A stretch of DNA of 20,056 bases from IMG/VR virus record IMGVR_UViG_3300034682_000149, positions 1 to 20,056 of that record; one strand, written 5' to 3'. A program made the position numbers and the translations under genes. Below, in pieces: positions 13,819-19,937 of the stretch (position 1 is the stretch's first letter; every line of letters begins with the position of its first letter). The DNA comes from a virus. Below the pieces are notes generated by a model. That model was not told the origin of the DNA, searched no databases, and was given only the letters and a program-made list of their open reading frames with translations.

Positions 13819-13880
13819 ATCACGAATGTAATACACATTTTAATCACGTTGGTGTTTGACATCACAAACACAAACGTGAT
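13819..13880. promoter_or_regulatory. OR-like operators (three sites, 24-bp spacing)
   Basis: Three sites: ATCACGAATGTAAT at 13819-13832 (the weakest match, touching the cI start), ATCACGTTGGTGTT at 13843-13856, and inverted AACACAAACGTGAT at 13867-13880. The starts are exactly 24 bases apart. The last two overlap the -35 and -10 of pR. The pattern repeats at pL. The order resembles OR3-OR2-OR1 of lambda. Confidence 0.8.
13837..13865 (-). promoter_or_regulatory. Possible pRM-like cI promoter
   Basis: On the minus strand, TAAAAT at 13842-13837 is a good -10. Seventeen bases upstream is GTGATG (13865-13860), a poor -35. A weak -35 is expected if the promoter is activated by CI bound at the middle operator. 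The predicted leader to cI is only about a dozen bases. Confidence 0.4.
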
Positions 13881-13883
13881 AAT
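13856..13883 (+). promoter_or_regulatory. pR-like rightward early promoter
   Basis: -35 TTGACA at 13856-13861, a 16-base spacer and -10 GATAAT at 13878-13883. The elements are the same as at pL. Transcription should begin at about 13890, almost at the cro ATG (13892), so the cro message may have almost no leader. Confidence 0.85.
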
Positions 13884-13891
13884 GTGACGGC

Positions 13892-14101
13892 ATGGACTTC
13901 CAAAAAATCACCTCTGACCTCTTGGGGACTGGCCTGACCGAGCAGCAGCTTGCTGACTTGGTCCCGTGCAGCCAGCCGACGATCAACGCGTTCCGGCATG
14001 GCAAGCGCGGCGCCCGACCCTCAATGGTGATCGGAAGTCGCTTGCTGGAACTTCACAAGCAGCGTTGCAAGAAGCCGCGCGCCGCACCTCAGCCGCAATA
14101 A
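13892..14101 (+). CDS. cro: Cro-like repressor
   Basis: A 69-residue protein, MDFQKITSDLLGTGLTEQQL..., with a compact helix-turn-helix: LTEQQLADLVPCSQPTINAFRHGKRG. The size and the position, divergent from cI and directly after pR, make it the Cro analogue that would favour lytic growth. The basic tail (HKQRCKKPRAAPQPQ) may add DNA contacts. No ribosome binding site precedes the ATG; with the start of transcription predicted about two bases upstream the message could be leaderless. A terminator overlaps its stop codon. Confidence 0.85.
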   Translation: MDFQKITSDLLGTGLTEQQLADLVPCSQPTINAFRHGKRGARPSMVIGSRLLELHKQRCKKPRAAPQPQ

Positions 14102-14118
14102 CCCGCGGCTTTTTCTTT
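14091..14118 (+). terminator. tR1-like terminator after cro
   Basis: AGCCGC (14091-14096), an 8-base loop, GCGGCT (14105-14110), then TTTTCTTT. The hairpin includes the cro stop codon. It stands where tR1 stands in lambda, and would limit transcription of the replication genes until antitermination or read-through. Confidence 0.75.
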
Positions 14119-14191
14119 CGGGCAGAAAGTTGCCCACGGGCTCATGCCCAGCATCACCCCTTCGAAATCCGCATCAACCAAGGAGAAGTAA

Positions 14192-14464
14192 ATGAAGAAC
14201 CCGAGCCCGACCCTGATCGAAGCCGCGTTGGCGAACTTAGACGACGGACCGCGCGACCAGATCATCCGAGTTCGCGCGACCCAGAAGCAGAAGGACATGT
14301 TCGCCAAGTGTTCCGCTGCAAAGGGCCTGCCCAGCGCTACCCATGCGCACCTGCTGCTCATGCGTGCTGTGAGTGCCCATGTTAGGCCGCGCCACCCGGT
14401 GCGTACAGGGGCCGCTCGTGGGCCAGTTGGCCGCGCGGTGGCGACTGGCCGGAGGCACCTTTAA
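14192..14464 (+). CDS. Small protein in the cII position, possibly ribbon-helix-helix
   Basis: A 90-residue protein with AAGGAG and good spacing before the ATG. The first half, DGPRDQIIRVRATQKQKDMFAKCSAAKGLPSATHAHLLLMRA, resembles a ribbon-helix-helix DNA-binding domain: a short beta strand IIRVRAT followed by two helices. It lacks the sequence of lambda CII, although the place between cro and the initiator gene is that of cII. The second half (SAHVRPRHPVRTGAARGPVG...) is basic and disordered and may be less constrained. Regulatory role inferred from place and fold. Confidence 0.6.
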   Translation: MKNPSPTLIEAALANLDDGPRDQIIRVRATQKQKDMFAKCSAAKGLPSATHAHLLLMRAVSAHVRPRHPVRTGAARGPVGRAVATGRRHL

Positions 14465-14495
14465 TGGCTTCCGGCTTCGTGGCCAGGAGACAGGC

Positions 14496-14524
14496 AAAAA
14501 AACGGCCCGGGTAGAGACCGGGCC
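14496..14524 (-). terminator. Leftward intrinsic terminator
   Basis: On the minus strand: GGCCCGG, loop TCTCTAC, CCGGGCC, then G-less spacer and seven T (14502-14496). It is a strong terminator for leftward RNA although no leftward gene lies to its right, which points to a short leftward RNA. Confidence 0.8.
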
Positions 14525-14543
14525 ATGAAAGGATTTCAACAGT
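14496..14543 (-). ncRNA. Predicted oop-like antisense RNA
   Basis: A leftward promoter at 14578-14550 followed closely by the leftward terminator at 14524-14496 would make an RNA of about 48 bases. It is complementary to the region holding the Shine-Dalgarno (AAAGGA) and reaching the GTG start of the 14542 gene. Lambda makes a 77-base leftward oop RNA from the same region, just right of cII. The position and the promoter-terminator pair are seen in the sequence; expression and function are inference. Confidence 0.45.
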
Positions 14544-14742
14544 GAGCAAATTATCACCCGAAAACCGCGCGGCGACAAAGGTTATCGCCAAGGCGTGTGA
14601 CTGGGTCGACCAGCGGCGCAATGCAGCGGCTGCGCCACAGGACCAGAAAGCACGCGAGGTCGGTCTGCTTAAGCTCAGCGGCAAGGAGCTGGCCGAGGCT
14701 GTCGAGAAATATCGCAAGGCGGGGAAGGCCGGCCAGCCATGA
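14542..14742 (+). CDS. Small hypothetical phage protein (GTG start)
   Basis: A 66-residue basic protein, MSKLSPENRAATKVIAKACD..., helical and Lys-rich at its C-terminus. The GTG at 14542 has AAAGGA eight bases upstream. No family recognised. Its stop overlaps the next start (ATGA at 14739). Its ribosome binding site is covered by the predicted antisense RNA. Confidence 0.65.
   Translation: MSKLSPENRAATKVIAKACDWVDQRRNAAAAPQDQKAREVGLLKLSGKELAEAVEKYRKAGKAGQP
14550..14578 (-). promoter_or_regulatory. Leftward promoter of the predicted antisense RNA
   Basis: On the minus strand: -35 TTGTCG (14578-14573), a 17-base spacer, -10 GATAAT (14555-14550). The -10 matches five of six consensus bases and the -35 four of six. 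It lies inside the start of the 14542 gene, facing the terminator at 14524-14496. Confidence 0.5.
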
Positions 14743-14957
14743 CGACCTATGCCACCTACGGCCCAACCAGCTTGGGCCACTACATCATCGGCTACCCCAC
14801 CCCGGGCGCTCCCTACGTCCTGACCGCCGCCGGCGTCGCCTCTACGAAAGCTGGCGCCGACGAAGAATGCGCGCGCCGCAATGAGGCCCAGGTGGCCGAG
14901 CAGCGCGCCTCCCTCGCCCGCAAAGCATCCCTCATCATCCTGGACGCGGAGCGCTGA
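14739..14957 (+). CDS. Small hypothetical phage protein
   Basis: A 72-residue protein. The N-terminal half is rich in Tyr, Gly and Pro (MTTYATYGPTSLGHYIIGYP...) and the C-terminal half is an Ala/Glu/Arg helix (ADEECARRNEAQVAEQRASLARKASL). It could be a small beta hairpin followed by a coiled coil. No family recognised. It is tied to the gene before it by ATGA overlap and lies 2 bases from the initiator gene. Confidence 0.6.
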   Translation: MTTYATYGPTSLGHYIIGYPTPGAPYVLTAAGVASTKAGADEECARRNEAQVAEQRASLARKASLIILDAER

Positions 14958-14959
14958 CC

Positions 14960-15787
14960 ATGGCCAACGGTATCGACTGGTTCCGCTGGCACCACGGCAG
15001 CGTGAACGATCCTAAATTCGGCCTGGTCGCCAAGAAAGCTGGCGCGCGCGTCGGCGACGTCATCGCCGTGTGGGCGCTGGTGTTGGAGCAGGCCAGCGCA
15101 AGCACCGAGCGCGGCACGTTCAGCGCGATCGACCACGAAGCAACCGACTTCCTCCTGGGCGCCGACGAAGGCACCACCGAACGCATCCTCGAAGCCATGC
15201 AAGCCCGTTCGCTGATCGACGGCGACCGCGTCACGCGCTGGGAAGATCGTCAGCCCAAACGTGAGCGCGTCGACACCACGGCGGCCGAGCGCAAGCGTGC
15301 GCAACGCGAGCGTGACAGTGAGCGTGACACGGATTCTCATGGCTCAAATGCTGATGTCACACCAAGTCACGCCACGTCACACCAAGTCACGCCTAGAGAA
15401 GAGGAGAGTAGAGAAGAACATAAAAATCCCCCCATACCCCCCGCTGGGGGGCAGCCCGTCGAGCAGAAACGAAAAGCAGCCGTTTCCCTGCAGACCTTCC
15501 TGGCTGACTGCCGTTCGGTCGGCGAGAAGCCGATCCCCGACGACGACCCAGTGTTCGCCTATGCCGACAAGGTTGGACTGCCGGCCGAGTTCCTGTCGCT
15601 GCACTGGCGCGAGTTCAAGGATCGCTACCTGGCGCCGGGGGCGAAGCGCTACACCGCCTGGCGCACCGTGATGCTGAAGTCGGTCAAGGGCAACTGGTTC
15701 AAGCTCTGGTTCGTCGGCAATGACGGCAACTACGCCCTGACCACGGTCGGCCAGCAGGCCCAGCGCAACCACGCGGAGGCCGCATGA
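14960..15787 (+). CDS. O-like phage replication initiator
   Basis: A 275-residue protein. Residues 1-100 (GIDWFRWHHGSVNDPKFGLVAKKAGARVGDVIAVWALVLEQAS) resemble the N-terminal winged-helix domain of phage replisome organisers. The middle (about 105-175) is charged, low-complexity sequence whose DNA carries iterons. The C-terminal part, VFAYADKVGLPAEFLSLHWREFKDRYLAPGAKRYTAWRTVMLKSVKGNW, is a DnaT-like DNA-binding domain. The place directly before a DnaB-type helicase makes it the initiator that loads the helicase at the phage origin. GGAG lies eight bases before the ATG, and its stop overlaps the helicase start (ATGA). Confidence 0.85.
   Translation: MANGIDWFRWHHGSVNDPKFGLVAKKAGARVGDVIAVWALVLEQASASTERGTFSAIDHEATDFLLGADEGTTERILEAMQARSLIDGDRVTRWEDRQPKRERVDTTAAERKRAQRERDSERDTDSHGSNADVTPSHATSHQVTPREEESREEHKNPPIPPAGGQPVEQKRKAAVSLQTFLADCRSVGEKPIPDDDPVFAYADKVGLPAEFLSLHWREFKDRYLAPGAKRYTAWRTVMLKSVKGNWFKLWFVGNDGNYALTTVGQQAQRNHAEAA
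15312..15451. repeat. Iterons inside the initiator gene, probable replication origin
   Basis: GTCACACCAAGTCACGCC occurs twice in tandem at 15356-15373 and 15376-15393, so GTCAC falls at 15356, 15366, 15376 and 15386, exactly one helical turn apart. Two inverted copies, GTGAC, lie at 15312 and 15324. A purine-rich stretch, a short A-rich run and a palindrome of six C, GCT and six G (15437-15451) follow. Lambda also has its origin inside gene O. Confidence 0.7.
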
Positions 15788-17118
15788 TCGACCTGTTCAA
15801 CATCCAGGCAGAGCAGGATGTGCTGGGTGCCCTGCTGCGCGACAACGACGCCATCGACCGCATCCCCGAGCTCGACGCGGCGCACTTCTTCCGCGGCGAC
15901 CACCGCGCGATGTTCACCGAGATCGCTGCGCAGCTCGCCGCCGGCAAGCGCGTCGACGCCGTGACCCTGGCGGACAAGGTCGGCGCCGACGCCCTGCCCT
16001 ACCTGGCCAGCCTGCACGGATCAGCATCGAGCGCGGCGAAGATCGAGTACCACGCCCGGATCGTGGTCGAGAAGGCGACGAAGCGCGCGCTGCACGCCCT
16101 GTCGGTCGACCTGGCCGCCGACGCCGAATCGATGAAGGACAGCACCGAGTGCATCGCCGACGCCGCCGCGAAGCTGGACGACCTGGCCGCCCGCAAGACG
16201 ACCAAGGATCCGCGCCGCATCGACGAGACCCTGGGCGAGTACCTGACCCTGCTGCAGGACCGGATGGCCGGCAAGATCAAGCCGATTCCGACCGGCTTCC
16301 AGCACCTGGACGAAATGCTCGACGGCGGGTTGGAGCGCGGCACGTTGACGGTAATCGCCGGCCGTCCCGGCACCGGCAAGACGGCCGCCGGGCTGGGCAT
16401 CTGCCGCAACGCCGCGCGCGACCACTCGGCACTGTTCCTGTCCATGGAAATGTCAACTAACCAGGTCAACGACCGTAACATTTCCGCGCTCGCCCAGGTC
16501 GACATGAAGTGGCTGCGCCGGCCCGGCGAAGGCCGCGACGACACCGCGCAGTGGGAGGCCATCACCGCGGCCACGATCAACTCGCGCAACCTGAACCTGT
16601 TCATCGACGATCAGACCTCGCTGAGCATCCCGGATATCCGCGCCAAGGCTCGCAAGATCAAGCGCACGCACGGCCTGGACGTCCTGTGCATCGACCAGCT
16701 CTCGTTCATCACCGGCGCCAAGTCCGACAAGCTGCACGAGGCGATGGGCGAGTACACGCGCGGCCTGATCGCCCTGGGCAAGGAGCTCGACGCCGCCGTG
16801 ATCCTGTTGGCCCAGCTCAACCGCGAATGCGAGAAGCGCGCCGACAAGCGCCCGATCATGTCCGACCTCGGCGTGTCCGGCTACATCGAGCAGGATGCCG
16901 CCAACATCATCTTCCTCTACCGCGACGAGCTGTGGAACCCGGAGACCGAAGACCGCGGCATCTGCGAATGGATCAGCGCCAAGCAGCGGCAGGGCAGCCC
17001 GGGCGTGGTCGGCCTGCAGTACATCGGCTCGCAGACCAGGTTCGAGAACCCGCCCTTCCGCTGGTTCCGGCGCCCACCGGCCGCCAAGCCATCGAGCAAC
17101 CGCGGAGGCTTCGAATGA
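15784..17118 (+). CDS. dnaB: DnaB-type replicative helicase
   Basis: A 444-residue hexameric helicase that would unwind DNA at the phage origin. The N-terminal DnaB domain covers residues 1-100 (FNIQAEQDVLGALLRDNDAIDRIPELDAAHFF). The RecA-like ATPase domain begins near 165 (PTGFQHLDEMLDGGLERGTLTV). Walker A is GRPGTGKT at 193-200 and Walker B is LDVLCIDQL at about 298-306. DnaB motifs QLNRECEKRADKRP and DLGVSGYIEQDAANIIFLYRDE are present, where most members have SGAIEQDAD. It is slightly shorter than the bacterial DnaB. It overlaps the initiator by ATGA and plays the part that lambda P plays by recruiting host DnaB. Confidence 0.95.
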   Translation: MIDLFNIQAEQDVLGALLRDNDAIDRIPELDAAHFFRGDHRAMFTEIAAQLAAGKRVDAVTLADKVGADALPYLASLHGSASSAAKIEYHARIVVEKATKRALHALSVDLAADAESMKDSTECIADAAAKLDDLAARKTTKDPRRIDETLGEYLTLLQDRMAGKIKPIPTGFQHLDEMLDGGLERGTLTVIAGRPGTGKTAAGLGICRNAARDHSALFLSMEMSTNQVNDRNISALAQVDMKWLRRPGEGRDDTAQWEAITAATINSRNLNLFIDDQTSLSIPDIRAKARKIKRTHGLDVLCIDQLSFITGAKSDKLHEAMGEYTRGLIALGKELDAAVILLAQLNRECEKRADKRPIMSDLGVSGYIEQDAANIIFLYRDELWNPETEDRGICEWISAKQRQGSPGVVGLQYIGSQTRFENPPFRWFRRPPAAKPSSNRGGFE

Positions 17119-17339
17119 GCGCCGATCGCGATACCTGCGTGCACTGCGCACGCTTCACCATCGCCGGCCACGCCGAGCAAGCCGCCGCCGGCAACGGCTG
17201 GTGCGAAGCCTGGGCCGAATACAAGCCCTGGAACGGCCAGATCGGCGTGCTGTTCATCGAAGCAAAGAACCGGGCCGCGCGACAGCGGTATGTGGCGCAG
17301 CAGCAGGCCGCCGGCGAGCGGCAGAAGGAGACAGCATGA
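17115..17339 (+). CDS. Small Cys-containing phage protein
   Basis: A 74-residue protein, MSADRDTCVHCARFTIAGHA..., with CVHC near the N-terminus, then a His and WCEAW, which could bind one metal ion (CxxC...H...C). The sequence after this is Lys/Arg/Gln-rich (NRAARQRYVAQQQAAGERQKE). Similar short proteins follow the helicase gene in other phages, but I know no function. The start overlaps the helicase stop as ATGA, and its stop overlaps the DUF1364 start. Confidence 0.7.
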   Translation: MSADRDTCVHCARFTIAGHAEQAAAGNGWCEAWAEYKPWNGQIGVLFIEAKNRAARQRYVAQQQAAGERQKETA

Positions 17340-17770
17340 AGCGCAGCGCCCTCGTTCGCAAGACGCCGATGCGCCGGACCGGCATCGCGCCGGCCGCTGG
17401 GTCCGGCCTGCTGCGCGTCGCCGCGGTGCAGCTCAAGACCCGCAAGCCGATGAAGAAGTCGCGCGCCAAGTCGACGCCGGCCCGGCGCGCCGCGCGCGGC
17501 CGCGACTGCACGCTGATGATTCCCGGCGTCTGCAACCGCGATCCGGCCACCACCGTGCTGTGCCACTCCAACCGCCTGGCCGACGGCAAAGGCATGGGCC
17601 TGAAGGCGCCGGACAGCGCCGCGTGCTTCGGCTGCAGCGAATGCCACGACGTGCTCGACGGCCGGCGCCCGCTGCCGGACTGGATGACGCGCCAGCAGCT
17701 GGAGGACACGTTCGACCGCGCCACCGCCATCACCCAAGAAATACTCGAACAGGAAGGAATCACCGCATGA
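17336..17770 (+). CDS. DUF1364 protein (YbcO-like nuclease)
   Basis: A 144-residue protein. The N-terminal 55 residues are Arg/Lys-rich. The conserved core is RDCTLMIPGVCNRDPATTVL, then CHSN, then GKGMGLKAPDSAACFGCSECHDVLDGR. The Cys (58, 66, 97, 100, 103) and His (77, 104) fit the zinc-binding HNH-like fold of DUF1364. E. coli YbcO of prophage DLP12 belongs to this family and has been proposed to be a nuclease. The nin-region genes in lambdoid phages keep this type beside rusA, as here. ATGA overlaps join it to both neighbours. Confidence 0.9.
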   Translation: MKRSALVRKTPMRRTGIAPAAGSGLLRVAAVQLKTRKPMKKSRAKSTPARRAARGRDCTLMIPGVCNRDPATTVLCHSNRLADGKGMGLKAPDSAACFGCSECHDVLDGRRPLPDWMTRQQLEDTFDRATAITQEILEQEGITA

Positions 17771-18213
17771 TCACTCTGACCCTGCCCTACCCGCTCTCGG
17801 CGAACCGCTACTGGCGCCCGGTGAAGCTGGGCAAGCACATCAGCATCGTGCCGACGAAGGAAGCGAAGGCGTTCCGGGCTGACATCGTGGCGCGCTGCCA
17901 CGCCCAGGGGATCCGCTCACCGCTGGCCGGCCGCGTGCACATCGACGTCAAGCTGTACCCGAAGCGCCCACTGGACTGGCAGACCCGCCAGCGCAAGCTG
18001 GGCCCGAGCTGGGACGACGGCGTGATGTGCATCGACATCGACAACGCCAACAAGGTGCTGCTCGACGCGCTCAAGAACGTGGCGATCGAGGACGACAAGT
18101 GGGTGCGCCGGCTCACGGCCGAGCGAATGGAGCCAGACGGCGAGGCGCGCGTGGTGGTCACGATCACGGCCATCACGGCAGCGCAGGCCGACCTGCTGGG
18201 AGACGCGGCATGA
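17767..18213 (+). CDS. rusA: RusA-family Holliday junction resolvase
   Basis: A 148-residue endonuclease that cuts four-way junctions formed in phage recombination and replication. Family marks are the N-terminal LPYPLSANRYWRP, and the acidic core CIDIDNANKVLLDALKNVAIEDDKWV. D90, D92 and D109/D110 match the catalytic aspartates of E. coli RusA (D70, D72, D91). The protein is close to the usual length (about 120-150). Its start overlaps the DUF1364 stop by ATGA, and its end overlaps the next gene. Confidence 0.95.
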   Translation: MITLTLPYPLSANRYWRPVKLGKHISIVPTKEAKAFRADIVARCHAQGIRSPLAGRVHIDVKLYPKRPLDWQTRQRKLGPSWDDGVMCIDIDNANKVLLDALKNVAIEDDKWVRRLTAERMEPDGEARVVVTITAITAAQADLLGDAA

Positions 18214-18704
18214 AAAAGCGCACCAAGAAATACCAGGGGCCGAAGTACGTCGCCCGCAACGTCCTGTCCACCGTGTTCGGTGGCATGGCCGGCACGCACA
18301 TGGACCACCTGCGCACGCTCCAGGTGAAGAACCACCTCGCCCTGGCAGAGATGGCGCAGGGCCGCGGCAACCGCGAGCAGTGGAACCTGATCGTCGGCGC
18401 CATCAACATCGCCAACGTGATGTGCGAGCAAGGCATCGGGCGAGAGTTCCGCCAGCAAGTGCTGGACGCGCGCGACGCGATGCTGGAGGTCGGCAAGCGC
18501 GCCGTGCGCAACGCAGACCGCTTCGTGTTCACCGGCCCCGAGCTGTGCGCGGTGCGCGAGGCGCTGGAATGCCACGACGCCCAGCTGGAGAACACCCGCG
18601 CCATCGACGTCGACCGGGCCGCCATGGAGGTCGAGCGCCGCGTGCGCCATCAGATCGACTCGACCAGCGTGAAACGTGAACTTGCGATGGAGGTGGAGCC
18701 TTGA
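18210..18704 (+). CDS. Conserved phage protein upstream of Q
   Basis: A 164-residue helical protein. The beginning is basic (MKKRTKKYQGPKYVARN), followed by HMDHLRTLQVKNHLALAEMAQGRGNREQWNLIVGAINIANVMCEQGIG and FVFTGPELCAVREALECHDAQLENTRAIDVDRAAMEVERRV. Proteins of this kind occur just before the late antiterminator in other proteobacterial prophages, but no function is known to me. Start at 18210 by ATGA overlap with rusA. The stop overlaps the TTG of the Q-like gene. Confidence 0.75.
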   Translation: MKKRTKKYQGPKYVARNVLSTVFGGMAGTHMDHLRTLQVKNHLALAEMAQGRGNREQWNLIVGAINIANVMCEQGIGREFRQQVLDARDAMLEVGKRAVRNADRFVFTGPELCAVREALECHDAQLENTRAIDVDRAAMEVERRVRHQIDSTSVKRELAMEVEP

Positions 18705-19204
18705 CAACTATCGAACGCCGCCAGCAGATCACACTCAAGTGGCGCCCCGCAGGCGCGCCAGCCCGCCGCGTGGACGACTTCGCCGAAGTGCCGCACCTGG
18801 CCGTGGCCGCCACGCCGCCGGCGCCGCACGAGCCGGAGCGTCGCGAGATCGGCGCCCGCCTCGAGAACTGGGCCAGGTGGGCGACCGAGACCGACCGCAC
18901 CATCGGGACCAGCCCAACCGCCATGATGATCGACCGCGCGAAGCGTGCCGCCGGCATCGTGGCGGAACGCACCGGTGAGCGTCGACAGGTGGACGAGATT
19001 GATGCACTTCAGATCGAACGAGCCATGCGCCACCTATCCGACCAGCACCGGCTGCTGTTGTGGTGGTGCTACATCCGCCAGGCGCAGCCCGAGGTGGTGT
19101 GCCGCAAGATGAGCATCGCCCACCGGCCGGCGACCGTGTTCGTCGACCTGTTCCGCCAGGCTCAGACGGCGGTAGAATGTCAGCTCAACAATAAGGAGAT
19201 ATGA
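18701..19204 (+). CDS. Q-like late antiterminator
   Basis: A 167-residue protein. The start is TTG at 18701, with GGAGG seven bases upstream and overlap with the stop of the previous gene. The pattern RLENWARWATETDRTIG, then VDEIDALQIERAMRHLSDQHRLLLWWCYIRQAQPEVVCRKMSIAHRPATVFVDLFRQAQTAVE, fits the Q antitermination family, where a WGRW-like helix is followed by a helix-turn-helix-like C-terminal domain. Q proteins bind near the late promoter and let RNA polymerase pass terminators. A late promoter and terminator lie about 400 bases downstream, as expected. The match is by architecture rather than strong identity. Confidence 0.75.
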   Translation: MTTIERRQQITLKWRPAGAPARRVDDFAEVPHLAVAATPPAPHEPERREIGARLENWARWATETDRTIGTSPTAMMIDRAKRAAGIVAERTGERRQVDEIDALQIERAMRHLSDQHRLLLWWCYIRQAQPEVVCRKMSIAHRPATVFVDLFRQAQTAVECQLNNKEI

Positions 19205-19206
19205 CC

Positions 19207-19569
19207 ATGAAAAGAGATTTCGACCTGATCCGCCGGATGATGCGCGACATCGAGGCTGTGCCCGCAGGCCAATCAGTCGGAATCCCGAATTACGACGACG
19301 TGGACAGGCCCACCGTCGTTGAGCACGCGGTTCTGCTGCTCGAAGCAGGGCTGATCAAGGGGAGGACGCAAGCGTCGATGAACTCGCCCTTGAGAATGAG
19401 TATCACTGGTCTAACGTGGGAGGGGCACGAATTTCTCGCCGTTGCTAAAGACGATACGATTTGGGAAAAGGGCATGAAGTCAGTCCTCGGCCCGGCCGCC
19501 TCAACCACCTGGACGTTTGCCCTGGAGTGGCTGAAAGCAGAGGCAATGAAGAAGTTCACCGGCGGCTAA
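19207..19569 (+). CDS. DUF2513 protein
   Basis: A 120-residue protein with the DUF2513 signature: MKRDFDLIRRMMRDIEAVP at the start, VVEHAVLLLEAGLIKG in the middle and LTWEGHEFLAVAKDDTIWEKGM. These small winged-helix-like proteins are frequent in prophages and plasmids and have no settled role. I chose the ATG at 19207, eight bases after AAGGAG; an ATG at 19201 is too close to it. It sits between the Q-like gene and the late promoter, so it is the last gene of the pR operon in view. Confidence 0.88.
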   Translation: MKRDFDLIRRMMRDIEAVPAGQSVGIPNYDDVDRPTVVEHAVLLLEAGLIKGRTQASMNSPLRMSITGLTWEGHEFLAVAKDDTIWEKGMKSVLGPAASTTWTFALEWLKAEAMKKFTGG

Positions 19570-19605
19570 ATGGACGTCATTGGCTCCATTTGCATTAGAA
19601 ACGAC

Positions 19606-19634
19606 TTGACAGTAGGAAATCTCAGCAGTAAATT
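19606..19634 (+). promoter_or_regulatory. Late promoter (pR'-like)
   Basis: -35 TTGACA at 19606-19611, a 17-base spacer and -10 TAAATT at 19629-19634. It lies after the Q and DUF2513 genes and before a terminator at 19712-19740, the lambda pR'-tR' arrangement. Transcription would begin near 19641 and stop about 100 bases later without Q. Confidence 0.75.
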
Positions 19635-19692
19635 CCAAGCTACAACTTAATTCCGTCTAGAAATTCGACGAGCGATTCCACCAGGATGACGC

Positions 19693-19740
19693 TCGTCCCT
19701 ACGGACGACGAAGCCCGCCACTGTGCGGGCTTTTTCTTTT
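19693..19740 (+). terminator. tR'-like terminator in the late leader
   Basis: AGCCCGC (19712-19718), a 6-base loop and GCGGGCT (19725-19731) followed by a T-rich tail TTTTCTTTT. A second hairpin, TCGTCC/GGACGA (19693-19708), stands directly before it. It should stop the late transcript until Q acts. Confidence 0.85.
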
Positions 19741-19902
19741 GGTGGGTTGCACGTGCGCGTGAGGGCGGAAATAGGCACCACACGAAAGCCCCGAGGTTTC
19801 CGTGTGGTGGACGCCCGCTCACCCCTCCGTCCGCCGTGTGCGGCACATCGCGGGGCTGTCCACCCTCCTTGTCTCCTCCGTCGGTTGATCGATCGACGCT
19901 TC
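19741..19902 (+). other. Structured region between two terminators, no gene seen
   Basis: The region after the late-leader terminator up to the terminator at 19903 has no frame with a ribosome binding site. It contains a strong hairpin: CACCACACG (19776-19784) and CGTGTGGTG (19801-19809), extended by AAA/TTT with one bulged C, around the loop GCCCCGAGG. Further GC-rich stretches could pair. It might be a structured RNA or only a leader. Confidence 0.5.
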
Positions 19903-19937
19903 GCCCCGGCCAGCCCAACACTGCCGGGGCATTTTTT
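19903..19937 (+). terminator. Second rightward terminator in the late leader
   Basis: GCCCCGGC (19903-19910), a 12-base loop, GCCGGGGC (19923-19930), then A and six T. It is the second intrinsic terminator after pR' and precedes the late genes, which lie outside the window. Confidence 0.85.

Noticed and set aside
13818-13836. Longer cI start (six more residues)
   Set aside because: It would begin inside the first operator and lacks any translation signal; MKNLAERL is the usual type of start for this family.
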